Assembly: GCF_900142125.1 (NCBI RefSeq)
Contig: NZ_FQZT01000005.1
Location: 62,001 to 126,000, forward strand
Length of the DNA stretch: 64,000 nucleotides
Source: Malonomonas rubra DSM 5091
GTDB taxonomy: Bacteria; Desulfobacterota; Desulfuromonadia; Desulfuromonadales; Geopsychrobacteraceae
Direction: 5' to 3'
In this document: positions 1 through 8,955 of the stretch, one piece after another
Layout: the number at the start of each line of letters is the position of its first letter
Numbering within the stretch: position 1 is the stretch's first letter
The notes under the pieces: model-generated
Database searches by the model: none
Told to the model about the DNA's origin: nothing
What the model saw: only the letters and a program-made list of their open reading frames with translations
Program-made: the position numbers and the translations under genes

Positions 1-1154
1 CGCTGGGAGAAAAAGACAGCTTGACCAGCTACGCCATGACGACACGTGGTAACGCCATGATCGGCCTGGCGAAAGATGGTCGACTGATCAGCTGGAAGCT
101 TGATATCCCTCACCCGGAAATCAGCTTCGGCACCCTGTTCGGCAAGGTCTGGTACGAAGGTTACGACGAGCCGACCTACGCCTGGCAGTCGTCGGCGGCG
201 ACCGACGACTATGAGCCGAAGCTGAGCCTGACGCCGCTGATCTTCGGTACCCTGAAGGGTACCTTCTACGCCATGCTGTTCGCAGTGCCGCTGGCGATTC
301 TCGGCGCGATTTACACCAGCCAGTTTGCCCGGCCGCGATTACGCGAGTTGATCAAACCGGCGGTCGAGGTCATGGCGGCGATACCGACCGTTATCATCGG
401 TTTCCTCGCCGCGCTCTGGCTGGCCCCGCTGATCGAGCGCTCTCTCGGCTCGATGTTCCTCAGCCTGATTATGGTTCCTGCCGCGCTGATGATCAGCATT
501 GCAATCTGGCAGGCCGCGCGAAAGGTTGAACCGCTCAAGCGGGTCGAGCGCGGGTTTGAATTTCTCGCCATCGCTCCGATTGCGATCATGGCCGTCGCTT
601 TTGCCGCCGTGCTCGGCCCCGGGCTGGAGAACTGGCTGTTCGCCGGCGATCTGAAGCAGTGGCTGTTTACCGAGATGGACACCCGCTACGATCCGCGAAA
701 CTGTATCATCATCGCTTTCGCCATGGGCTTTGCCGTCATCCCAATTATCTTCACCATCGCCGAGGATTCACTGTCGAATGTCCCGAACAGTCTCAAAGCG
801 GCGTCTCTGGCGCTGGGTGCCAGCCGCTGGCAGACGGTCTGGCGGGTCATTCTGCCATCAGCGTCGCCCGGTATCTTTGCCGGCACCATGATCGGTTTCG
901 GCCGCGCTGTCGGTGAAACCATGATCGTGCTGATGGCAACCGGTAACACGGCAATCATGGACCTGAGTATCTTCAACGGCATGCGGCCGCTCTCGGCCAA
1001 CATCGCTGTCGAGATCCCCGAAGCACCGGTAGACGGTTCGCTTTATCGGACCTTGTTCCTTTCGGCGGTCATCCTTTTTGTCATGACTTTTGTCGTCAAC
1101 ACCGTCGCTGAGATCGTCCGTCAACGATTGCGTGCGAAATATGGCCGCTTCTAG
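1..1154 (+). CDS. pstC: Phosphate ABC transporter permease PstC (5' end outside window)
   Basis: Inner-membrane permease of the high-affinity phosphate importer PstSCAB. The frame is open to the first base of the window, so the gene starts upstream and only the last ~384 codons are seen. Hydrophobic segments alternate with the permease loop: ...LKAASLALGASRWQTVWRV..ILPSASPG.. near window residues 255-285 is the EAA-type loop that docks on the ATPase. A soluble stretch precedes the first visible membrane span, which fits the long PstC forms (about 600-750 residues) known in proteobacteria. The pstA gene begins 15 bp after the stop, then pstB and phoU follow, so this is the middle of a pst operon whose promoter and pstS lie outside the window. 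The family call is secure; total length cannot be judged. Confidence 0.93.
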   Translation, partial: LGEKDSLTSYAMTTRGNAMIGLAKDGRLISWKLDIPHPEISFGTLFGKVWYEGYDEPTYAWQSSAATDDYEPKLSLTPLIFGTLKGTFYAMLFAVPLAILGAIYTSQFARPRLRELIKPAVEVMAAIPTVIIGFLAALWLAPLIERSLGSMFLSLIMVPAALMISIAIWQAARKVEPLKRVERGFEFLAIAPIAIMAVAFAAVLGPGLENWLFAGDLKQWLFTEMDTRYDPRNCIIIAFAMGFAVIPIIFTIAEDSLSNVPNSLKAASLALGASRWQTVWRVILPSASPGIFAGTMIGFGRAVGETMIVLMATGNTAIMDLSIFNGMRPLSANIAVEIPEAPVDGSLYRTLFLSAVILFVMTFVVNTVAEIVRQRLRAKYGRF

Positions 1155-1169
1155 AGGTAGTGCAGAGAT

Positions 1170-2783
1170 ATGAAAAAAGCATCCAAAGAGATGAACAAAT
1201 ACTGGCGTATCGGTGAGCCGATGGTCTGGCTGTCGGGAGCGGCCTTGTCGCTGACTCTGCTCTCCGCCATCACCCTGCTGATCGTCATCATGGTCAATGG
1301 CCTCGGTGTTTTCTGGCCATCAAATATCGAGGAAGTGCACCTGAAAGACGGTGGCAAAATCTTCGGCCAGTTGATCAAGACAGAGGAAAACTACGAAAAA
1401 ACAGGTCTTCGCCGGCAGTACAAGATTGCCAACCGCGATCTGTACGGGCTTGATTTTCGCTGGATCGACGAAGCGAAGATCGAGGAGTCGGTCTACCCGG
1501 ATGAACTGATCGTCCTGGAGCGGATCGAGCATGGTGATTTCTATGGCCGGATTAAAGCGATCAATACCGGCCGCACAGATTCTCCGACCGCAAACCTGGC
1601 TAACCTGCTGACCGAACTGGATCGGGCCACCATCGCCCTGGACCATTTGTCAGAGCTTGAAGACAAGTTGAATGATGCGAGCTATCGCATGGAACAGATG
1701 CGGCTTGAGCAGCTCAAGCTTGATTACAACCAGGTGCCGGCCGATTCGCCCAAACAGGTGCAGCTGAACCTGGAGAAGGCCGAGCTGGATAAAGAGTTCG
1801 CCGGGCTGATCGAACTGCAGACCCGCCGCCTGGCCGACGCCCGCAAAGCGAAAGCGATCTTTGTCGATGCCGCCGGACAGGAAAAAGAGATCGCTCTGGT
1901 CGATATCTTCCAGGCTTACTCGCCCAACATCATGGGAACCAGCGATAAAATTACCTTCTACTTTTTCAAACTGGTTGAGTTGTTCGTTGGCGAGCCGCGC
2001 GAGTCGAACACCGAGGGGGGCCTGTTCCCGGCGATCTTCGGTACCGTCATGCTGATCTTCGTCATGAGCCTGTTCTCCTTTCCGCTTGGCGTTATCGCTG
2101 CCATCTACCTGCGCGAGTACGCCAAGGAAGGGCCGCTGGTGCGGGTGGTGCGGATTGCCGTCAACAACCTGGCCGGTATCCCCTCGATCGTCTACGGTAT
2201 CTTCGGTCTCGGCTTTTTTATCTACGGTATCGGTCACACCATCGACAGCATTTTCTTCCCCGAGCGACTGCCAACCCCGACCTTCGGCACCGGCGGCCTG
2301 CTCTGGGCCAGCCTGACATTGGCGCTGTTGACCGTGCCGGTGGTTATCGTCGCCACCGAGGAAGCCCTGGGCGCCATCCCGCGCGAGATGCGCGAAGGGT
2401 CCTACGCCCTTGGCGCGACCAAGTTCCAGACCCTCTACCGGGTGCTGTTGCCGATGGCGTCGCCCGGCATCATGACCGGTCTGATCCTGGCGATGGCACG
2501 TGCCGCCGGCGAGGTTGCACCGCTGATGATCACCGGCGTGGTCAAGCTGGCGCCGGCGCTTCCGATTGACGGCAACTTTCCGTTTTTCCATCTCGACCGC
2601 AAGTTCATGCACCTCGGTTTCCACATCTACGACATCGGTTTCCAGTCGCCGAACGTCGAGGCGGCCAAGCCGATGGTTTTTGTCACCACCTTACTGCTGG
2701 TGCTGATCGTGCTGACCATGAGCAGCGTGGCGATCCGTTTGCGCAACAAGATGAAAAAGCGCTACACTTTCGGTACTTTCTAG
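1170..2783 (+). CDS. pstA: Phosphate ABC transporter permease PstA, long form
   Basis: Second permease subunit of the phosphate importer, 537 residues. One membrane span lies near residues 17-45. A ~220-residue soluble insert follows (about residues 50-270); it is rich in Glu, Leu and Lys between 145 and 220 and probably forms a coiled coil. The permease domain proper starts near residue 285. Its EAA loop (EGSYALGATKFQTLYRVLLP) is at about 408-428. Short PstA proteins such as that of E. coli (about 296 residues) lack the insert; long forms are known in other proteobacteria. Start ATG at 1170 lies 15 bp after the pstC stop. The ATPase gene follows after 16 bp. What the insert does is not evident from sequence. 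Confidence 0.93.
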   Translation: MKKASKEMNKYWRIGEPMVWLSGAALSLTLLSAITLLIVIMVNGLGVFWPSNIEEVHLKDGGKIFGQLIKTEENYEKTGLRRQYKIANRDLYGLDFRWIDEAKIEESVYPDELIVLERIEHGDFYGRIKAINTGRTDSPTANLANLLTELDRATIALDHLSELEDKLNDASYRMEQMRLEQLKLDYNQVPADSPKQVQLNLEKAELDKEFAGLIELQTRRLADARKAKAIFVDAAGQEKEIALVDIFQAYSPNIMGTSDKITFYFFKLVELFVGEPRESNTEGGLFPAIFGTVMLIFVMSLFSFPLGVIAAIYLREYAKEGPLVRVVRIAVNNLAGIPSIVYGIFGLGFFIYGIGHTIDSIFFPERLPTPTFGTGGLLWASLTLALLTVPVVIVATEEALGAIPREMREGSYALGATKFQTLYRVLLPMASPGIMTGLILAMARAAGEVAPLMITGVVKLAPALPIDGNFPFFHLDRKFMHLGFHIYDIGFQSPNVEAAKPMVFVTTLLLVLIVLTMSSVAIRLRNKMKKRYTFGTF

Positions 2784-2799
2784 GAGATAGAGATAAAAA

Positions 2800-3573
2800 A
2801 TGAGTGGATTGAAGATTGATAATCCGGTTCTTTCGGTGAAAGACCTGCGTTTTTTCTACGGCGACTCCCGTGCCCTGCATGGCATCGACCTCGATTTTCC
2901 GGAAAAGCAGGTCACCGCCTTGATCGGTCCTTCCGGCTGTGGCAAGTCAACACTGTTGCGCTGCTTTAACCGGATGAACGACCTGATCGACATCAGCCGG
3001 GTTGAGGGCGAAGTCATCCTCGAGGGCGAGAATATTTACGACAAGAGCACCGACATCATTGAGCTGCGGCGCAAGGTCGGCATGGTGTTTCAGAAGTCGA
3101 ACCCCTTCCCCAAGTCGATCTATGAGAACGTTATTTACGGTCTGCGCATCGCTGGTGAAAACGAGAAAAGCCTGCTCGACGAGCGGGTCGAGACCAGTTT
3201 GAAGGGTGCCGCCCTCTGGGATGAGGTTAAGGACCGATTGCATGATAGTGCATTGGGACTGTCCGGTGGCCAGATGCAGCGTCTCTGTATCGCCCGGGCG
3301 ATTGCAGTTAACCCGAAGGTCATTCTGATGGACGAGCCCTGCTCCGCCCTCGACCCCAAGTCAACGGCTCGGGTTGAGGAACTGATCGGCGAGCTGCGCG
3401 AGAATTTCACCATCATCATCGTCACCCACAACATGCAGCAGGCGGCGCGGGTGTCCGACAATACTGCGTTCCTGTTCGAGGGTAACCTGATTGAGTACGG
3501 TCTGACCGACCAGCTGTTCGTCAAGCCGCAGAACAAGCAGACGGAAGATTACATCACTGGCCGTTTTGGCTAA
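2800..3573 (+). CDS. pstB: Phosphate ABC transporter ATPase PstB
   Basis: Cytoplasmic ATPase that powers phosphate import, 257 residues, the usual PstB length. Walker A (GPSGCGKST) is near residue 48, the Q-loop ([16 protein letters not shown]) near 98, the signature [14 protein letters not shown] near 151, Walker B with catalytic Glu ([13 protein letters not shown]) near 174, and the switch His ([15 protein letters not shown]) near 206. The [13 protein letters not shown] and PCSALDP strings are typical of PstB rather than other ABC ATPases. An AGGAGATAGAG-like ribosome site precedes the ATG. It is co-oriented and closely spaced with pstA upstream and phoU downstream. Confidence 0.97.
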   Translation: MSGLKIDNPVLSVKDLRFFYGDSRALHGIDLDFPEKQVTALIGPSGCGKSTLLRCFNRMNDLIDISRVEGEVILEGENIYDKSTDIIELRRKVGMVFQKSNPFPKSIYENVIYGLRIAGENEKSLLDERVETSLKGAALWDEVKDRLHDSALGLSGGQMQRLCIARAIAVNPKVILMDEPCSALDPKSTARVEELIGELRENFTIIIVTHNMQQAARVSDNTAFLFEGNLIEYGLTDQLFVKPQNKQTEDYITGRFG

Positions 3574-3583
3574 GAAAGGATAA

Positions 3584-4255
3584 ATGCAAATGGCAGTTTT
3601 AATGCAGCAGGAACTGGATGTTCTGAAGAAGCAGCTTCTGGCTTTGAGCGCCGAAGTCGAGGGGCGGGTCAAGCAGGCCGTTCAGGCGCTGCTGACCGGT
3701 GACCGGGTGCTGGCCGATAAGGTTAAGCGGGGGGACGCGCAAATCGATAACATGGAGATCGAACTGGAGGAGGAATGCCTCAAGGTGCTGGCCCTGCACC
3801 AGCCGGTGGCGACCGATCTGCGCTTTATCGTATCGATCCTGAAAATCAACAACGACCTGGAGCGGGTCGCTGATTTTGCCGTAAATATTGCGGAGCGTGC
3901 TCTCGATTTAAGTGGTGCCATCAAGATTGATAGCCCCTACGATATCGCGGCCATGGCTGAAAAGGTCGAGAAGATGCTGAAGATGGCTCTCGACGCGTTG
4001 GTGGAAAAAGATACCGTGCTGGCACGCAGATGCATCGAACTGGACGAAGAGGTCGACGAGATGCACAAAGGGAACTTCGACAAAGTCAAGGACGCGATCA
4101 AGCACGACCCGACCTTTATCGATGGCCTGGTCTACTACCTGTCGATCTCCCGCTACCTCGAGCGGATGGGGGATTTGGCAACCAATATTGCCGAGGACGT
4201 TGTTTACCAGGTCGATGGCGAGATCATCCGGCATGGCGGTATCCAGAAAGACTGA
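3584..4255 (+). CDS. phoU: Phosphate signalling regulator PhoU
   Basis: PhoU couples the Pst transporter to the PhoR/PhoB phosphate sensor and keeps the Pho regulon off when phosphate is plentiful. The 223-residue product is all helical and shows the two PhoU repeats: the first with DNMEIELEEECLKVLALHQPVATDLRFIV, the second with ARRCIELDEEVDEMHKG and YYLSISRYLERMGDLATNIAEDVVY. The conserved acidic E/DxxxD motifs, probably metal-binding, are intact in both halves. Start ATG at 3584 follows AAAGGA; ATG codons at 3590 and 3602 are alternatives. It is the last gene of the pst operon and is followed by a strong terminator. Confidence 0.95.
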   Translation: MQMAVLMQQELDVLKKQLLALSAEVEGRVKQAVQALLTGDRVLADKVKRGDAQIDNMEIELEEECLKVLALHQPVATDLRFIVSILKINNDLERVADFAVNIAERALDLSGAIKIDSPYDIAAMAEKVEKMLKMALDALVEKDTVLARRCIELDEEVDEMHKGNFDKVKDAIKHDPTFIDGLVYYLSISRYLERMGDLATNIAEDVVYQVDGEIIRHGGIQKD

Positions 4256-4281
4256 GCAGAGCGCCAGCCAGCAACTGACTG

Positions 4282-4323
4282 CAGGGCCCCTTGAGCTTCA
4301 CTGATCAAGGGGCCCTGTTTCTT
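4282..4323 (+). terminator. Rho-independent terminator after phoU
   Basis: A perfect 13-bp stem (4282-4294 with 4305-4317, CAGGGCCCCTTGA arm) and a 10-nt loop are followed by TTTCTT. It lies 27 bp after the phoU stop and closes the pst operon. The convergent lipoprotein gene ends at 4353, so the hairpin may also serve the minus strand. Confidence 0.85.
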
Positions 4324-4352
4324 ATGGAAAAATAAAGGGCCGCAGTTCGAGC

Positions 4353-5162
4353 CTAGAGGTAGCTCCTGCCACCGACATAGGCGCGCTTCCAGTAGCGGCT
4401 GCCCAGGCTGGCAAAGCGGACCGTTTTACCGGTGCGTGGTGCATGAATAAACTGGTTGTTGCCGGCGTACATGCCGACATGAGTGACCCGCGTTCCGCCT
4501 TTGGTAGCAAAGAACACCAGGTCGCCTTTTTGTAGTTTTTGCTTGGCAACCGGTTTTCCGGCTTTGAACTGCATGCGCGAGTTTCGTGGCAGATCAAGGC
4601 CGTTGAGCCGGTAGCTGACCATCGTCAAGCCGCTACAGTCGAAACCGTTTTTACGATCCTCACCACCCCAGCGGTAAGGCACACCAAGAAAGCGTTGCGC
4701 GGTTTTCACAAGTTCGTGGCGCAGGTTGCCCTTGCCGCTTCTGGCGATCTGGGCGGCCGTGTAGTTCTCCGGGATGACGATAAAGAAGCGGTCGATAATG
4801 TCCATCGCCTGCAGTCGTTCAGCCTCATTACGAGCGGCGGCGTATTCATTGTGATTGCCGAAACGGACCTTATACAACCCCTCTTCATGCAGGAAATAAT
4901 AGGCATCAACCCCCTGCTCTTTCAGCTTTGCTTCCAGCCGCACGGCGTTATCCAGCTGACCGAATGCGCCAACCTGTACCGAAAAGCCCATTTTTTTCAA
5001 TTGCTCCGCAGGTTCTTTAACCAAAGGGGGGGCTTCTTGCAGAATACTGACGATCGGGTCGTTCTCTGTCTGCGTTGGGCCGCTTGCCTGCTGCGGTGAT
5101 TTCGACGAGCAGGAGCAGAGCAGCAGGAGCAGTAAACAGGGGAGGAGGCGCTGTAAATTCAT
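4353..5162 (-). CDS. SPOR and NlpC/P60 domain lipoprotein (peptidoglycan endopeptidase)
   Basis: Predicted outer-membrane or periplasmic lipoprotein that cleaves peptidoglycan peptides. The N-terminus (MNLQRLLPCLLLLLLCSCSS) is a signal peptide ending in a lipobox-like LCSC. A SPOR domain (about 60-135, with FSVQVGAFGQLDNAV and YKVRFG), known to bind denuded glycan strands, is followed by an NlpC/P60 domain (about 145-269). The catalytic Cys sits in NGFDCSGLT, the His in THVGMY, and a third polar residue in FIHAPRTG. ATG at 5162 gives the cleaner signal peptide; an in-frame ATG lies at 5174. The MFS gene ends 15 bp upstream in the same orientation, so the two may be cotranscribed. Confidence 0.88.
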   Translation of the reverse strand: MNLQRLLPCLLLLLLCSCSSKSPQQASGPTQTENDPIVSILQEAPPLVKEPAEQLKKMGFSVQVGAFGQLDNAVRLEAKLKEQGVDAYYFLHEEGLYKVRFGNHNEYAAARNEAERLQAMDIIDRFFIVIPENYTAAQIARSGKGNLRHELVKTAQRFLGVPYRWGGEDRKNGFDCSGLTMVSYRLNGLDLPRNSRMQFKAGKPVAKQKLQKGDLVFFATKGGTRVTHVGMYAGNNQFIHAPRTGKTVRFASLGSRYWKRAYVGGRSYL

Positions 5163-5189
5163 GGCGGCAAGCATAGCAGATTGATCAAC

Positions 5190-6548
5190 TCACTGAGAAT
5201 CGCTTTGTTTGCGGCGCATACTTCGCGTGAAGAAGAGCAGCAGCGCAAAAAGGCAGCAGGCGAAATAGCCGGAGAACCAGGGCAGCGATTCGACGAAGAC
5301 CAGGTTTTTGATTCCTTCTTCACCCAGTTGCGGCAGTTGGTCACTCAAGGAGCCACGCAGGTTGGCAAGAAGCAGCGCATAAAAGAAACCGATCAGGCCG
5401 TATCCCAGATTAAGGAACAGTCCTTTGAAACTGAGGACAGTTGCCCGCTGCTCGGAGCTGGTTGCCTCGTTGAGGTAGTGACTGAGAAAAAAGCCGATCA
5501 GAAACATACTGCTGAACAGGAGCAGAGCCGGGACAATACCGACCCAAGGCCAGACGAAACACATGCCGATCAGGCCAAGAAAGATCAGCGCTGCAGTGAA
5601 CAGCAGGTTGGTCAGCGGGGTATGTTTCTCACTCAAACGACGGGCGAGACCTGGCATGACGAAACCGAACAGCGACAGAGCTGAGCCGAGAATGCCGAGC
5701 ATCCCCTCTGGAATTCCGATGATGCGGTAGTACTGGCTAGCCATGGTCAGCAGCATCCGTACGACACTGTCGTAGAGCAGGCCGAACAGGATCAGGCCGA
5801 GCACAAAGGGGGTGCGGAAAATCCAGCAGCCTGCCTGCCAGACCAAACGGAAGGCCGCGCCGGTGGTCGACTTTTCTGTTGCGGCAACGCCTTCGTCTAT
5901 TTGCACTTCACGCATTTTCAGGGTTGTCAGCAGGGTGCAGATGGCCGTTGCCAGGGTCAGATAGATCGGGAGCCGTAAGGTGCTGTCGCGGCTGAACTCT
6001 AAACTGCTGCCGAGTGTTCCTGCAATCTTCTCCAGCAGAGCCGGATCGTACAGGACGCCACCCAGGGTCATGGCGATGACGAAGCCGGCTGCCTGAAACT
6101 GCCCCTGTCGTTCCAGCACATGTGGCCAGTGTTTGGCCAGTCCGGCCGCCTTCATGCTGTCGTAAGCAAGCGCTTCATCGGCGCCACTGGCCGCTGCCTC
6201 GGCCATGCCGCTGAGAATCCGGTTCAGCACGAATACCCAGAACAGCAGGGTCAGGTTGTCGGCTGGGACGAAAGACCAGAGACCGATTTCGATCACCATC
6301 AAGCTGCCGGCAAACACCAGCAGGTTGCGCCGCCCGATGGTATCAGCCAGCGCACCGGAGGGCACTTCGCAAAGCACGATTGTTGCTGCCCAGACGGCAT
6401 TGAGTATGGCAAACTGGGACAGTGTCAGGCCGAAATCGAGGAACAGGATAGAGAAGATCGGGTAATAGAAGCGGCAATTGAACAGCACCCGGAAAATAAT
6501 GAACAGGCGGACGTTGCTGATCTGGTAGGGAGAGCTGGTTGCTGACAT
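5190..6548 (-). CDS. Major facilitator superfamily transporter
   Basis: Inner-membrane secondary transporter of 452 residues with about 12 hydrophobic spans. The loop between spans 2 and 3 carries the MFS motif A variant GALADTIGRRNLL near residue 66. The centre holds a charged cytoplasmic loop (KMREVQIDEGVAATEKSTT) separating two six-span halves. Substrate cannot be read from the sequence. It starts 28 bp from the divergent rtcB-like gene, so the two promoters must overlap, and it ends 15 bp before the NlpC/P60 lipoprotein gene. Confidence 0.88.
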   Translation of the reverse strand: MSATSSPYQISNVRLFIIFRVLFNCRFYYPIFSILFLDFGLTLSQFAILNAVWAATIVLCEVPSGALADTIGRRNLLVFAGSLMVIEIGLWSFVPADNLTLLFWVFVLNRILSGMAEAAASGADEALAYDSMKAAGLAKHWPHVLERQGQFQAAGFVIAMTLGGVLYDPALLEKIAGTLGSSLEFSRDSTLRLPIYLTLATAICTLLTTLKMREVQIDEGVAATEKSTTGAAFRLVWQAGCWIFRTPFVLGLILFGLLYDSVVRMLLTMASQYYRIIGIPEGMLGILGSALSLFGFVMPGLARRLSEKHTPLTNLLFTAALIFLGLIGMCFVWPWVGIVPALLLFSSMFLIGFFLSHYLNEATSSEQRATVLSFKGLFLNLGYGLIGFFYALLLANLRGSLSDQLPQLGEEGIKNLVFVESLPWFSGYFACCLFALLLFFTRSMRRKQSDSQ

Positions 6549-6576
6549 TCCTTATCCGTTCATAACTGGTGGTGAA

Positions 6577-7668
6577 ATGAAACCTTACAAGATATTTGCT
6601 AAAGATATCGAGAATTCCGCGCTGGAGCAATTTTACTCTGCCATGCGACAGGATTTTGTTGTCCGCGGCGCGCTGATGCCGGATGCCCATACTGGCTACT
6701 CGCTACCGATCGGTGCCGTGGTGGCGACTGACAGCTTCGTGCTGCCGTCCTGGGTTGGCTACGATATCGGCTGCGGCATGTGCGCTGTGCCGACCTCCTT
6801 TGCCAAAAACGAGATCGAATAACACGCAGAAACTGTCTTTAATCGCATCTATCGTGCAATTCCGGTCGGGTTTAGTCACAATAAAACGGATTCACAGTGG
6901 GATTATCAACGGCTGCCGAAGACCGGAGCGCTTGATGCAATCTTCCAGAAAAATGGATTGAAGCAGCTTGGCTCTCTCGGCAGTGGAAATCATTTTATCG
7001 AGATCGGCGCTGATGAGAGTGAACAGGTCTGGATTATTATCCATTCCGGCTCGCGCAATATCGGTCATTCGGTGGCGACCCACTACATGAAACTGGCTGC
7101 GGGAGGAAAGGCACGCGAGGGGCATTTCGGCTTTTCCACCCGCAGCAAGGAAGGCCGCGATTACCTGAAAGATCTGGCCTTCTGTCTCGAATTTGCGCTG
7201 GCCAACCGTTTCGAGATGATCGGCCGGGTGGTACGGGAAATCCAGCATACGTGCGATGGAGAGGCCGATTGGGAGCGTTTGATCAACCGCAACCACAATC
7301 ACGCTGATGAAAAGGACGGCCTGCTGATCCACCGCAAAGGCGCCACTCACGCCGAAGCCGGCATGCAGGGGGTGATCCCCGGCAACATGCGCGACGGTTC
7401 GTTCATCGTCGAAGGCAAGGGCAACAAGGAAGCTCTCTGGTCAAGTTCCCACGGGGCCGGCCGGGTGATGGGCCGAAAAGCGGCGAAACGAAGCATCAAG
7501 CTGAAGCAGTTTGTTGACAGCATGTATGGCATCGTCGCCAAAGTCGATCGCCACACCCTCGATGAAGCGCCCTTTGCTTACAAGGATATTGAGCAGGTCA
7601 TGCGCCTGCAAAAAGATTTAGTCAAGGTGTTGCATCGGGTTAAACCGATTATCAATATCAAAGGCTGA
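6577..7668 (+). pseudogene. rtcB: RtcB-family RNA ligase, interrupted by one in-frame TAA
   Basis: RtcB joins RNA 2',3'-cyclic phosphate or 3'-phosphate ends to 5'-OH ends with GTP and Mn. The 363-codon frame is continuous from 6577 to 7668 except for a TAA at 6820-6822, between ...AKNEIE and HAETVFNRIYRA. No frameshift is needed: both sides align as one protein. All family landmarks remain: MPDAHTGYSLPIG, GYDIGCGM (metal Cys), GSLGSGNHF, HSGSR, NHNHADE, RKGATHAE, PGNMRDGSF and the guanylylated-His region SSSHGAGR. The downstream part has an in-frame start-like codon at 6958, but it would lack the metal Cys. A CAA or GAA to TAA change is the simplest history. The 3' end overlaps convergent marC by 11 bp. 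Confidence 0.85.
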
Positions 7669-8269
7669 GGAAGTTTTTCAGCCCAGTGAAGAAGATTTGT
7701 GCTGCCAGGGCAGAAACGAACAGGCCGGTCAATTTGGTCAGAATGGTCAAACCCTGCTGACCGATGATCTTCTCCAGTCGACCAGCGACAAACAGCAGGC
7801 CGCCGACCGCCAGCACGGCACAGAGCAGAGCTGCACTGGCAATGACCTTTTCTGTCAGGTTGTTGTAGTTGGCTCCCATGACCAGCAGGGCGCCGATGGT
7901 CCCGGGCCCGACAGTGATCGGAATCGCCAGCGGCACGACGGCAATATCTTCTTTACCGGCTTGCGCTGAAACCGCCGCTTTACCCTGAATCATCGATACA
8001 GCAGAAAGGAAAAGAATCGCCCCGGCACCGATGCGAAAAGCATCCAGCGTGATGCCGAACAGGCTGAAAATGTAACTGCCGAAAAGAAACAGAGTAAAAC
8101 AGATCACCACAACCGCCAGGGTGACTTTGCGGGCAATTTTTTGCCGGTCACTCTGGCTTTCATCTTTGGTCAGCGAAAGAAAGGCCGAAAGAACGAAGAA
8201 CGGTGTCAGAATGATGAAAATTTTCAGAAAGATGTTAACAAACAGGGGAAGCAATTCTGTCATCTGCAA
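7658..8269 (-). CDS. MarC family integral membrane protein
   Basis: 203-residue inner-membrane protein with six predicted spans, matching the MarC/UPF0056 family length. Family-like strings include IFIILTPFFVLSAFLSLT near the N-terminus, AFRIGAGAILFLSAVSMIQGK near residue 78, and the central VPLAIPITVGPGTIGALLV near 112. The biochemical role of the family is not settled; older links to antibiotic resistance were not upheld, so no substrate is proposed. It is the last gene of a minus-strand run with the DUF2238 and nhaA genes upstream, and overlaps the 3' end of the rtcB-like gene. Confidence 0.88.
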   Translation of the reverse strand: MQMTELLPLFVNIFLKIFIILTPFFVLSAFLSLTKDESQSDRQKIARKVTLAVVVICFTLFLFGSYIFSLFGITLDAFRIGAGAILFLSAVSMIQGKAAVSAQAGKEDIAVVPLAIPITVGPGTIGALLVMGANYNNLTEKVIASAALLCAVLAVGGLLFVAGRLEKIIGQQGLTILTKLTGLFVSALAAQIFFTGLKNFLSL

Positions 8270-8355
8270 GCCTTTAGAGAAAAAGAATCGCAGTTATTAA
8301 TAGCCCTGATAAGGTAAAAGGCCAAGCCGAAATTTATTCTCTTGCCGTATACTTT

Positions 8356-8952
8356 TTACAGTTTTTGCAACTGCCGATCATGGGCTTTTGCCAGGAAGAG
8401 AAGGGCCGCGATCGCGCCGATGAGGGCCAGCAGCATATCGGATTGGGTATCCCAGATATATCCCTGGGTGCCAAGAAAGGCTTCGGCGCCGGTGCCGCTG
8501 AGCACCGCGACCCACCATTCGATCAGTTCGTAAAAGGCGCTGAATGCAAGGCAGAAGCAGCAGATGAAAAAATTTCTCCATCCGGCGGCAGTGATCACCC
8601 GTTTTCGAATCACAATTTCCCGCGCGATGATGGCCGGGACAAAGCCTTGAGCAAAGTGGCCGACCTTGTCGTAATTGTTGCGTTGCAGCTCGAAGCTGTC
8701 TCGAATCCAGTCAAACAGCGGAACCTCGGCGTACGTGTAATGGCCACCGACCATCAGGATGACGCAGTGAAGCAGAATCAGAAAGTAGCACAGAGGGGTC
8801 AGCGGAAACTTTTTGCGGCTCAGCGCCAAGATAACGATACCGATCAGCGCCGGCAGTACTTCCAGAAACCAGGTCGGATAATCTTTCGGCGCAATGGCTG
8901 ACCAGATGAAGGTCGCAGAAAAAATGGTCAGCCAGAGGATCTTAAGCATCAC
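8356..8952 (-). CDS. DUF2238 (YjdF-like) membrane protein
   Basis: 198-residue inner-membrane protein with about five to six spans. The family's conserved polar strings are present: GGHYTYAEVPLFDWIRDSFELQRNNYDKVGHFAQGF (read as GGHYTYAEVP and NNYDKVGHFAQGF), the ELIEWW motif within a span, and TQGYIWDTQSDMLLALIGA near the C-terminus. These match DUF2238/YjdF proteins, whose function is unknown. Its start lies 3 bp after the stop of nhaA in the same direction, which points to cotranscription with the antiporter. Confidence 0.85.
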   Translation of the reverse strand: MMLKILWLTIFSATFIWSAIAPKDYPTWFLEVLPALIGIVILALSRKKFPLTPLCYFLILLHCVILMVGGHYTYAEVPLFDWIRDSFELQRNNYDKVGHFAQGFVPAIIAREIVIRKRVITAAGWRNFFICCFCLAFSAFYELIEWWVAVLSGTGAEAFLGTQGYIWDTQSDMLLALIGAIAALLFLAKAHDRQLQKL

Positions 8953-8955
8953 AAG

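Noticed and set aside
1650-2624. Long antisense frames in the pst, membrane-protein and giant genes
   Set aside because: They run opposite to well-supported genes with high G+C or repeated codons, have low-complexity Gln/Arg-rich products, and lack ribosome sites.
6820-6822. Selenocysteine or programmed recoding in rtcB
   Set aside because: The codon is TAA, not TGA, and no slippery sequence with a downstream stem was evident.
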